In this document: piece by piece, positions 36,728 through 45,297 of the stretch
How positions within the stretch are numbered: the stretch's first letter is position 1
Layout: each line of letters opens with the position of its first letter
NCBI GenBank assembly: GCA_003162425.1
Contig: PMOK01000042.1
Coordinates: 1-64,000 of the forward strand
Source of the DNA: Bryobacterales bacterium
GTDB lineage: Bacteria; Acidobacteriota; Terriglobia; Bryobacterales; Bryobacteraceae
Length of the DNA stretch: 64,000 bases
Reading direction: 5' to 3'
Translations under genes and position numbers: made by a program
The notes under the pieces: model-generated
Databases searched by the model: none
What the model was told of the DNA's origin: nothing
The model's input: only the letters and a program-made list of their open reading frames with translations

Positions 36728-38635
36728 TTAGGGTTGTGCGGCTTCCGACGTGATGCGCGTCAGCTTGTCCGCTTTCGTCCGAACAGCTTCCGCACTGTGG
36801 ATCGGCGACGAACAGGTGTTGCCGGTACAGATGAACGCGGCCGCGGTCTTCAGTTCGGGATATTGCACATCCGGATTGGGCAGCCGCCCCTCACGCGTGT
36901 CCCACCACTCCAGGCGCAAATAGCCGGACGGATAGGCCGCGGCAGCGTGGAACAGCGCCTGGGCGGCGGGGTCGTCTTTATGACCGACGATCGTAATGTG
37001 AATCGGATCGCTGGAGAATTCGCGGTCGGCCAGCAACGTTCCACCCGTTGGTAAGTATTTCGCGATCATAGGAGCCGCCAGATACCGCATGGCCCGTTCC
37101 GCCATGGCGTGATAATCCTGGTTTCCCGTGTAACGCGAAAGTAGATTGCTGAAACGCGCTAGCAAGATGTTCTCCTCGCGCTCTGGCCTGGGAGTATAGG
37201 AACGATCGGTGGGCGCTTTGGAAGTGATGAAGCCTGCCTGGTCGCCCGCGAAGTTCGCATTGATGAACTTGGCTGCCGACTCGGCGCGCGCAAGCCACGC
37301 CCGGTCTCCCGTCACCTCGTAGATGGTCAGGAATGCGCGAGCCATGGTGAGGGTGTCCGCCAGATATGGCCCGGCCGAATCCTTCGCGTCATGCCGGAAT
37401 CCACCGCCGTCAAGCGCGCGCTTATCGATGATCCACTCGGCCGCGCGCACTGCCTGGTCCAGATACTGTCGATCGCCCGATGCCGCATAAAGCACAGCCA
37501 GCGCCTCAATGGCCCAACCGTTCTCGCGCGAATAAACATGCTTGTCGATGCGCGGAATGCCCAGCTTGCGACGGCCGGCATCGTCCAGCTTGAAATATGC
37601 CGCGCTATGCTTGCCCTCTATCAAGTCCGCATCCATGCTGGTGTAGAACGCACCCTCGGGCTCCGCGAGAAACGTCATCAAAAAACGCTGGACATCCTGC
37701 GCAGCTTTCAAGTATTCCGGATCGTGCCATTCCTCGTATGCCAGCGAGTAAATGCGCAGATTACCGGCCTGAAAGTTCATGATCTTTTCGAAATGCGGCT
37801 CGTTCCAATCTCCGCCCACCGAGTATTGATAGACGCCGCCCCACACACGATCGATCAGATTGAATTGCGCGTTGAGGGATTGCCGAGCCATCTCTCCGGA
37901 TTTCGCGTCGCCCGTTCGCGCGCGCGCCATGGCGTATTCGGTTGAGGTCCAATCCAGGAATTTCTGATCGAATCCCCAACTGCCGTGCTTCGAATCGTAC
38001 TGGCCGAAGTAGCGGCGCTCCAGCTCAGCCCGGAGTTCGGCGGGCAGCAGCGCGTTCTCCGGAAATTTCACCTCTGGTTCCGGACGAACTGAGGGGCCCG
38101 GCGTCGGATCGGCGATGATGGCCTTCAGCATGCCGATCATCTGTCGCGGCTCGATGTACCCCTGCCGTTTGACGATCTCGCCGCCGCCTGGCGAGAACAC
38201 CACCGTGGCCGGCCAGCCGTAGTCCTCGTACCGGTTCGAAAGGTCCGGCCGCGAATCCTGATCCACGCGGACCGGAATGTACTTGGACCCGATCAGCGCG
38301 ATCACTTCCGGTGTCTTGTACGTTGTTTCGTCCATGACGTGGCACCAATGGCACCACACCGCTTCGAGATCCAGCAGGATGAACTTGTTTTCCCGCTTAG
38401 CCTGATCGAATATGGCATCCGACCAGGGCTGCCATTCAATCGCGGCGGGTTTTTTGGATGTTGGCGCGCCCCAACACGCCATTGCGGCGACAAGAATGGT
38501 CAGAATTCTCATGCTGTTTCTATCAGTATGTACGGAAACAGAACCGGATTGGATCTTTGAAAGCCTGTCCCCTTGCTGACGCGCGGGGCTACGGTCAGTG
38601 TCCAAGACGGTTGAGGTAGCCCCGCGCGTAAGCAA
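36728..38635 (-). CDS. Thioredoxin-like DUF255 / YyaL-family protein
   Basis: LDLEAVWCHWCHVMDETTYKTPEV; six-hairpin-like C-terminal region. The true start may be about 126 nt downstream. Confidence 0.85.
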   Translation of the reverse strand: MLTRGATSTVLDTDRSPARQQGDRLSKIQSGSVSVHTDRNSMRILTILVAAMACWGAPTSKKPAAIEWQPWSDAIFDQAKRENKFILLDLEAVWCHWCHVMDETTYKTPEVIALIGSKYIPVRVDQDSRPDLSNRYEDYGWPATVVFSPGGGEIVKRQGYIEPRQMIGMLKAIIADPTPGPSVRPEPEVKFPENALLPAELRAELERRYFGQYDSKHGSWGFDQKFLDWTSTEYAMARARTGDAKSGEMARQSLNAQFNLIDRVWGGVYQYSVGGDWNEPHFEKIMNFQAGNLRIYSLAYEEWHDPEYLKAAQDVQRFLMTFLAEPEGAFYTSMDADLIEGKHSAAYFKLDDAGRRKLGIPRIDKHVYSRENGWAIEALAVLYAASGDRQYLDQAVRAAEWIIDKRALDGGGFRHDAKDSAGPYLADTLTMARAFLTIYEVTGDRAWLARAESAAKFINANFAGDQAGFITSKAPTDRSYTPRPEREENILLARFSNLLSRYTGNQDYHAMAERAMRYLAAPMIAKYLPTGGTLLADREFSSDPIHITIVGHKDDPAAQALFHAAAAYPSGYLRLEWWDTREGRLPNPDVQYPELKTAAAFICTGNTCSSPIHSAEAVRTKADKLTRITSEAAQP

Positions 38636-38642
38636 GGGGACA
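38566..38642. repeat. Family D palindromic repeat, copy 2
   Basis: TGTCCCCTTGCTGACGCGCGGGGCTAC ... GTAGCCCCGCGCGTAAGCAAGGGGACA. Confidence 0.9.
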
Positions 38643-38649
38643 GCTTTTC

Positions 38650-38976
38650 TCAGTTGGCGAGCCGTAGTTCAGCGGCGATAATTGACAGTTGAGAGGTGGT
38701 TGGGGAGTCCTTCTCGAATACCACGTGCGTGGCGCCGGCTTCCCAAATCCTGGAAAGGTTATCGGTTCCCTTTCGCGCGATTACGACAAACCGTTCTGGA
38801 TCTGATTCGAGCAAGGACAGGTTCTCGGGGCTGTTCGCATCGATCACTACAACCCCGTCCAACTTCAGGTCTGGCCGCTCCACCAAGTGGACATTATGCG
38901 CGCCATCGCGCAGCAATAGGTTTCTGAGCGCTTGAACGTAGTTGGAATCTGGGATCGCCAATTGGACCGTTTTCAT
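38650..38976 (-). CDS. Small degenerate receiver-like protein
   Basis: 108 aa; LDGVVVIDANSPENL resembles a receiver beta3, VVFEKDSP resembles a beta5 Lys; no acidic pair at beta1. Confidence 0.55.
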   Translation of the reverse strand: MKTVQLAIPDSNYVQALRNLLLRDGAHNVHLVERPDLKLDGVVVIDANSPENLSLLESDPERFVVIARKGTDNLSRIWEAGATHVVFEKDSPTTSQLSIIAAELRLAN

Positions 38977-39089
38977 AGCAAGTCCTTTGTCTGAATGGAA
39001 CTCGGAACCGTCGCTCCAAATGTGTGCGCGGGCAATGCCGCATACACGTCTTATTGATCAGCAATCCAGGGGCCAGTTCTACAGGCGAG

Positions 39090-40616
39090 TCAACGTCCCG
39101 AATGAAAGGTCTTTGTTTGCACTGGCTTCGGGACCGGTTGCGCTGCGGTTTTCTCAAAAACCAGAGAGAAGCTGACACCCGGTGCGGGTTCCCGCTTGAG
39201 CGTTCCACCCAACTGGCGCGTCAGAACATCCACAATTCCGAGACCGAGCGATTTCTTGCGAGCCGGACCAGGGGGCATTCCAACTCCATCGTCGGCCACC
39301 CGCAGTGTGACGCGATCCTCCTCATCGCAGTGCAACTCAATCAGGATTTCGCCCGTCCGCGCTCCTGGAAAAGCGTACTTGAGAGCATTGTTGACGAGTT
39401 CATTCAGGATGAGACCGCAGGGGATAGCTTGATTCAAGTCGAGTGAGACCGGGTCCAGAGCGAGCTGCAACTGCACCCGGTCGCTTCCCACGCCATGGGC
39501 GGCGAACAACTCCCGTGCCAGCGTTTCGACGTACTCGCGGAAGTCCACGTGCTCCAGATCATTGTTGCCGCAAAGCCGATCGTGGATCAATGCCATGGAT
39601 TGCACGCGGAGCTGGCTATCCCGCAGCACGGCCCGTTGTTCGGGGTCGCAAAGCTCCGCTTGCATGTTGAGCAAGCTGGATATGATCTGCAGGTTGTTTT
39701 TGACGCGATGATGCACTTCTTTCACCAACGTCTCTTGAACTGCAAGAGCAGCCGCCAGCGCGCGCTCCGTTCGTATTTGCTCGGTGATATCGATAGATAT
39801 CCCACCCAGGATGCGGCATCCAGTGGCGTCGTTAAATGGGAAGCGGTAGGAAAGCAGATGACGAATATCGCCGGCAGCGAGGCAAAGCTCTTCTACGACG
39901 TGGGATGGATTTCCGCTCTTGAGCACCGAAAGATCGCCGGCCCGTAGCCGCGCGGCCTCTGCAGCAGGCCAAAGCTCATGATCCAGCTTTCCTTCGCAGT
40001 GGGACAGGCTCATGGTCCAAACCTGCTCGCAGGTGTTGTTCATGTAAAGGATGCGGCCGTCCCGGTCTTTGATGAAGGCCAGCGCCGGGCTATGGTTCAT
40101 GAAGGAATAGAAGCGGGCCTCGCTCGCTCTCAAGGCTAGTTCAGCCTCGCGCTTTTCCTCGCGGATCTGTTTGTCTGCCAGAGCACGCCTTACCGCCGGC
40201 CCCAGGCGCCGCAGACGGTCCTTCAGCAAATAGTCGGTTGCGCCTTGCCGCATCATGGCCACGGCGGCATCCTCGCCAATGGCGCCCGACACAACGATGA
40301 AGGGAATGTCCAAACCCAAGTTCTGGAGCAACTCCAGTGCCCGCGGAGCCTCCAATTGCGGCATCCGATAGTCCGCCAGAATCACATGGGGTGGCGACTT
40401 CAGGTGATCCAGATATTCGGACTCTGTTTCCAATCGGACGCAGGTTGGATCGAACCAGCTTCGGCGCAGCTCGTGCACCATCAGCTCGGCGTCCTCCGGC
40501 CGATCTTCCAGAATCAGGACGCGGATGGGAACAGAGATTCCGTCGGGGCGATTAGCAGCAGTGAGCTCGCTGGGACCGTCTTCGGCGAGTTGACCGTCTA
40601 TGGATTGATCGAACAT
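39090..40616 (-). CDS. REC-PAS-HisKA_2 sensor kinase
   Basis: VILADYRMPQLEAP receiver; LVKEVHHRVKNNLQIISSLLNMQ H-box; NALKYAFPG and DDGVGMP ATPase. Confidence 0.92.
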   Translation of the reverse strand: MFDQSIDGQLAEDGPSELTAANRPDGISVPIRVLILEDRPEDAELMVHELRRSWFDPTCVRLETESEYLDHLKSPPHVILADYRMPQLEAPRALELLQNLGLDIPFIVVSGAIGEDAAVAMMRQGATDYLLKDRLRRLGPAVRRALADKQIREEKREAELALRASEARFYSFMNHSPALAFIKDRDGRILYMNNTCEQVWTMSLSHCEGKLDHELWPAAEAARLRAGDLSVLKSGNPSHVVEELCLAAGDIRHLLSYRFPFNDATGCRILGGISIDITEQIRTERALAAALAVQETLVKEVHHRVKNNLQIISSLLNMQAELCDPEQRAVLRDSQLRVQSMALIHDRLCGNNDLEHVDFREYVETLARELFAAHGVGSDRVQLQLALDPVSLDLNQAIPCGLILNELVNNALKYAFPGARTGEILIELHCDEEDRVTLRVADDGVGMPPGPARKKSLGLGIVDVLTRQLGGTLKREPAPGVSFSLVFEKTAAQPVPKPVQTKTFHSGR

Positions 40617-43222
40617 GTCTCCAGTTCCTCCGCCGCCGGGGGTGGTCCGCCCTCAGCCAAAACGAAATAAAACGTTGCGCCTTGATTGACGCCGGCTTCC
40701 GCCCACACTTGTCCTCCGTGGCGATGGACAATCCTCTGGACAATCGCCAGACCGACGCCCGTTCCTGGATATTCCTGGGCTCCATGCAAGCGCTGGAATA
40801 CGCCGAAAAGCTTGTTCGCGTAACGCATATCAAAACCCACGCCGTTGTCGCGAACGTAATACACCGGCCTCTGGCCGCCGCCGGGCGTCAGAGCGCCCAC
40901 TTCGATCTTGGCCACTTCTCGCTTGCGCGTGTACTTAAATCCGTTGGAAAGCAGGTTGACCAGGACCTGTTTGAGTAACCCAGGATCGCCTTCGCAAGGC
41001 GGAAGGTCGCCGATTGTAATTTCCACTCGACGGCCCTCCAGTTCTGCGCGAAGGTCGTGCAGAACCTGCCGCACCAAATCAGCCGGAGCGATGGGTTGCT
41101 TGCGGAGCGGCTGCCGGCTGAGGCGGGAGAAGGCCAGCAGATCGTCAATCAGCGCGCCCATCTGTAAGGCATTCTTCCTGGTTACTGCCAGATAATGTTG
41201 CGCCTGCTCGGGAAGCTGAGGCGAATACTCTTCAAGCAGGATTCGCGAAAAACCATCCACTGCTCTTAGTGGCGCGCGCAGATCGTGGGATACCGAATAC
41301 GCGAAAGCTTCCAGCTCACGATTGGCGGACTCGAGTTCGGCCGTGCGTTGAATGACACGCTGTTCCAGTTCCTGATTGAGCTTGCGAATCTCCTCTTCGG
41401 CCTCCGTGCGGTCTTGGATATCCGTGCACGTCCCGACCCACTCCCGGATGCTCCCGTCCCGTTCCAGTACCGGGACACTGTGCACAGCCACCCAGCGATA
41501 TTCGCCATCGTGACGGCGCAGGCGATATTCCGCGCGATAGAAACTCTTGGTTCTCACAGCGTTCGCCCAAACCTCCAAGATTCGCTCGCGATCGTCGGGA
41601 TGCAGTGCATTGAACAAGCCCCAGCCCGGGACTTCATCCACGGTCTGGCCGGTGAAATCGCGCCACATAGGCACGTCTCCAACCACCTCACCCTGCGCGT
41701 TAGTCGTCCAGACCACCTGCGAGGTGGCAAGCGTCAGCGAGCGGTAACGCTCCGCGCTCAGCGCCAGCGCCTCATTCGCCTGCTTCTGCGCGGTGATATC
41801 CCGTGCGATCACGGAAGCTCCCACGATGTAGTTCCTCGAATCCCGAATCGGTGATTCGCTCAGCGATACGATGATCCGGCAGCCATCTTTCCTCACACGC
41901 TCGGTCTCGAAGTGCTCAATGCGCGCTCCACGGCGCAGGTCGTCCAAAATCTCTGGAAGCTCGTGGGCCCGCTCCGGCGGGATGAGAACCGATACGGATT
42001 TCCCCACCATTTCCTCGGATGAGTAACCATAGATACGCTCCGCGCCTTTGTTCCAGGTGACAACAATGCCGTCGAGGTTCTTGCTGAGGATGGCATCGTC
42101 GGAATGCTCCACGATTGCGGTGAACAGCCGGGCTGTCTCCTCCGCTTTCTTACGTTCCGTGATGTCCCGGCAGGTCCACACACAATGGGTGTAGTGGCCG
42201 TCCGGGCCGGCCAGCGGCTTGAAGTTCCATTCCAGCCAGATCTCCGGGCCGTCTTTGCGCTCGGCGGCTTGCTCCAGGTACGTAGGGCACATCGTCCGCG
42301 CGGCGTTCCCGGGCCGTTCAATCAGATGCGGGCTCATCTGGGGCCTGAACAGAAGTGCGTGCGCTCCCTTTTGTAGATCTTCCAGATTGAAGCCGGTGAT
42401 GTGCTCGAATGCCGAGTTGGCAAACACCGGCTCCTGGCAACAGGTATCCGTTCCGGAGACCTTGACGATTAAAATCCCATCGCTGGTCTGCAAGACAGCG
42501 GATTCCAGCAGCCGCATCTGTTCTTCGGTGCGCTTCCGCTCGGTAGTATCGGTAAAGAATAGAGTAAGCCCGTCGGGCGAGGGATAGCAGCGGACTTCGA
42601 GCCACGCGTTGAGCGGGTCCTCAAAAAACGCCTCCACTTGGACCGGGACGTTCTCCGCCTGCGCTCGGCGGAAGGCAGCCCCGAATGCCGAATCCTCTAG
42701 CCCGGGCCAGAATTCCCACAAATTGGTGCCCAGCAGTTCGTCGCTCGTCCTGCCGAGCAGTTTCGCTCCTGCTGAATTGACATACGTACGACGCCACTCA
42801 CGATCGAAGGCGGTGAAACCGTCCGAGATACGCTCCAGAATGGCAGTCGTCTCGCGGTGAGCTTCTCTCAATTGCTGCCCGGCCTGTTTCAGCCGTTCCG
42901 CCATCACGCTCGCAACAACGCCCGTGACCACGAGGGTGCCAACGCCGATCCAATGCGTCGGGTTCGCTATCGTGAAGGAACCGACCGGCTCGACAGCGAA
43001 AAATATCGACTCCAGGGTACACAGAATCGTGGTGAGGAGACCGGGCCCAAGGCCACCCGCTATCGCGCTCACGACGATAAAAGGTGCGTACGTGATGAAC
43101 GGCAGGATGGTCGACGGATGGAGGGGGATGCGTAGAAGCTGAGCCAGGATGGCTAGCGCGATGGCTGCCGTATAGCGGGCCAAAAGCCCGCTCAGTCGAA
43201 ACGATGGTGTGAAATCCAGCAT
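40598..43222 (-). CDS. Multi-PAS sensor histidine kinase with DUF4118-like membrane N-terminus
   Basis: Four TM-like helices, several PAS domains, FAYSVSHDLRAPLRAVDGFS H-box, VNLLSNGFKYTRK N-box, GTGVGLAIVQRIV. Confidence 0.92.
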   Translation of the reverse strand: MLDFTPSFRLSGLLARYTAAIALAILAQLLRIPLHPSTILPFITYAPFIVVSAIAGGLGPGLLTTILCTLESIFFAVEPVGSFTIANPTHWIGVGTLVVTGVVASVMAERLKQAGQQLREAHRETTAILERISDGFTAFDREWRRTYVNSAGAKLLGRTSDELLGTNLWEFWPGLEDSAFGAAFRRAQAENVPVQVEAFFEDPLNAWLEVRCYPSPDGLTLFFTDTTERKRTEEQMRLLESAVLQTSDGILIVKVSGTDTCCQEPVFANSAFEHITGFNLEDLQKGAHALLFRPQMSPHLIERPGNAARTMCPTYLEQAAERKDGPEIWLEWNFKPLAGPDGHYTHCVWTCRDITERKKAEETARLFTAIVEHSDDAILSKNLDGIVVTWNKGAERIYGYSSEEMVGKSVSVLIPPERAHELPEILDDLRRGARIEHFETERVRKDGCRIIVSLSESPIRDSRNYIVGASVIARDITAQKQANEALALSAERYRSLTLATSQVVWTTNAQGEVVGDVPMWRDFTGQTVDEVPGWGLFNALHPDDRERILEVWANAVRTKSFYRAEYRLRRHDGEYRWVAVHSVPVLERDGSIREWVGTCTDIQDRTEAEEEIRKLNQELEQRVIQRTAELESANRELEAFAYSVSHDLRAPLRAVDGFSRILLEEYSPQLPEQAQHYLAVTRKNALQMGALIDDLLAFSRLSRQPLRKQPIAPADLVRQVLHDLRAELEGRRVEITIGDLPPCEGDPGLLKQVLVNLLSNGFKYTRKREVAKIEVGALTPGGGQRPVYYVRDNGVGFDMRYANKLFGVFQRLHGAQEYPGTGVGLAIVQRIVHRHGGQVWAEAGVNQGATFYFVLAEGGPPPAAEELETCSINP

Positions 43223-43237
43223 ACACGCTCTCGTTTC

Positions 43238-43681
43238 TCAAGCTGTTTTCTGATCAAATTTACGCGCTGCCTCATTGAGCAGCAGCCAATAGAGCCCGAG
43301 CTGCCGGATGGATTCGGTGAATTGCGCGAAATCAACCGGCTTCACAATGTAACTGTTGACGCCGAGCCGGTAACAAGTCGACAGATCCGTGTCCTCGCGC
43401 GAAGAAGTGAGCACCACCACGGGGATCATTTTGGTCCGGTCGTCCCCTTTGATTCGGGCCAGCACCTCGATCCCGTTCACTTTTGGCAATTTCAAATCCA
43501 GTAAAATCAGTTTGGGCATATTCCGCACACCGTTACCAAATAGAAATTCCAGCGCCTCAGCGCCATCGCGGACCACGTGAATCCGGTTGGTGAGGTTGTT
43601 TTTCTTTAACACATGGAGGGTGAGCTCTTCGTCGCTGGGATTATCTTCCACCAGCAGCAGTTCGACGGCTTCCTTTGACAT
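43238..43681 (-). CDS. Single-domain response regulator (Rcp1-like)
   Basis: [42 protein letters not shown]. Confidence 0.93.
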   Translation of the reverse strand: MSKEAVELLLVEDNPSDEELTLHVLKKNNLTNRIHVVRDGAEALEFLFGNGVRNMPKLILLDLKLPKVNGIEVLARIKGDDRTKMIPVVVLTSSREDTDLSTCYRLGVNSYIVKPVDFAQFTESIRQLGLYWLLLNEAARKFDQKTA

Positions 43682-43693
43682 ACGCTTTGATCC

Positions 43694-45274
43694 TTAACTC
43701 AGCTCGGTGCCACCGCTAACGCTTGGGGCCATGGTTGCAACACGCGCCGCTTTGGTTAAATTCGCACCGTTTATAGCCCCGAGCGTTAGAGCGGGGATCA
43801 CATTTTCGTTTTCCCAGCGCGGAAGAAAAATCTCGAAGAGCGACCCTGCGCCTGGACTACTATCCACGTTGATCAACCCGTCCGCAGCGGTCACCACGGC
43901 ATGCACCACCGCCAGGCCCAGACCTTTCCCGACCTCCCTCTTCTTGTTGGTGAAGAACGGTTCGAACAAATGCTCGGCGATCTCGCTATCCATGCCGGCG
44001 CCATTGTCCTCCACCGCCAGCCGCACGAATGCCTGCGAACCCGGCAGCTCGACATTGCTGGTCTGAATGGACACTTTGCCGCCGCGCGGCATCGCATCTC
44101 GCGCGTTAAGGGTCAGATTGAGCAAAGCCTGTTCCATCTGACTGGTATCTACTCGAATTTCGCCGAGCTCGGGGGCCAAGCTGGTTTCTACAGTAATCGA
44201 GGGACCGGCCATGCGCCGCAGCATCGGCAGAAGACGGTTCACTAGCGAATTCAAGTCTATGGCCTTTGCTTCCGCAGGCCCCTTTCGGCACAACCCGAGG
44301 AGTTGATCAGCAAGCACCGCCGCACTGAACGCAGCCCGATGGATCGCTTTGACCCGCCGTTTGGAGCGATCGCCCTCAGCCATCTCGTCCAGCATTTCCT
44401 GGCTGTACCTGACGATGCCCGTCAGCAAGCGACTGAAATCGCGCGCTATGCCGCTCGCCAGCCGCCCGGCTACCAGCATCTTCTGCTGCTGCCGAATCTG
44501 TTTTTCCTCCCAATCGCGGGCCGTCACGTCCCGGAAGGTCGCTACGGTTCCGGATGGCCGGTCATTCATCCGGCTAATTGCAAGATGACCCTCCACCGTA
44601 ACAGCCTGCCCGTCGCGAGGGGTCAGCCGCGCTCCGCGTGGCAGCTCCGAACCGGCGCCAGACGCAATTGCCGCACTCAGTTCTCCCGCCAGATCGCGGT
44701 CCGCGAAATCCATTAAACTAACCACGTCCGAGAGTTGCCGGCCAACCGCGTCGGCTTGCGCCCAACCTGTCAGGCGCTCGGCATGGGGATTCAAGAATTG
44801 AATGCTGCCGGAGGCGTCGGTCACAACCACCGCATCCGCCAGGGAATGAAGCACCGTGCCAAGCCACGCCTCGCGCTTTCTCAATTCCTGTTCGGCCCGG
44901 TGCTTGTAGAGCGCCACCTCAATCGTGCTGGACAGGTTGATATGATTGATCGGCTTCACCAGATAACTATAAGGTTCGGTTGCTTTGGCTCGCTCCAGCG
45001 TGTCTTTGTCGGCGTACGCCGTTAAAAAGACAACCGGAAGATGAAAGCGATTGCGCACTTCCGACGCCACCGCGATACCATCGGAGGGCCCCTGAAGATG
45101 GATATCCATCAGGACGAGGTCCGGAGACGTCTGCTCTATGCTCCGAAGCGCCTGCTCGCCCGAGGCCGCGATCGACGGAACCGTGTAACCGGCTTTGAGG
45201 AGCCGCCGTTCGAGGTCGCATGCCACAATGGCTTCGTCTTCCACGATCAGAATTTTAGTTTGCGATGCGGGCAT
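43694..45274 (-). CDS. REC-PAS-histidine-kinase-like protein with H-box His replaced by Arg
   Basis: Intact REC (LIVEDE, LVLMDIHL, YLVKPI); H-box region GRLASGIARDFSRLL; intact ATPase NLTLNARDAMP, DNGAGMD, GKGLGLAVVHAVV. Confidence 0.88.
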   Translation of the reverse strand: MPASQTKILIVEDEAIVACDLERRLLKAGYTVPSIAASGEQALRSIEQTSPDLVLMDIHLQGPSDGIAVASEVRNRFHLPVVFLTAYADKDTLERAKATEPYSYLVKPINHINLSSTIEVALYKHRAEQELRKREAWLGTVLHSLADAVVVTDASGSIQFLNPHAERLTGWAQADAVGRQLSDVVSLMDFADRDLAGELSAAIASGAGSELPRGARLTPRDGQAVTVEGHLAISRMNDRPSGTVATFRDVTARDWEEKQIRQQQKMLVAGRLASGIARDFSRLLTGIVRYSQEMLDEMAEGDRSKRRVKAIHRAAFSAAVLADQLLGLCRKGPAEAKAIDLNSLVNRLLPMLRRMAGPSITVETSLAPELGEIRVDTSQMEQALLNLTLNARDAMPRGGKVSIQTSNVELPGSQAFVRLAVEDNGAGMDSEIAEHLFEPFFTNKKREVGKGLGLAVVHAVVTAADGLINVDSSPGAGSLFEIFLPRWENENVIPALTLGAINGANLTKAARVATMAPSVSGGTELS

Positions 45275-45297
45275 AGTTTTGTCTCACGTGAGCAGCG

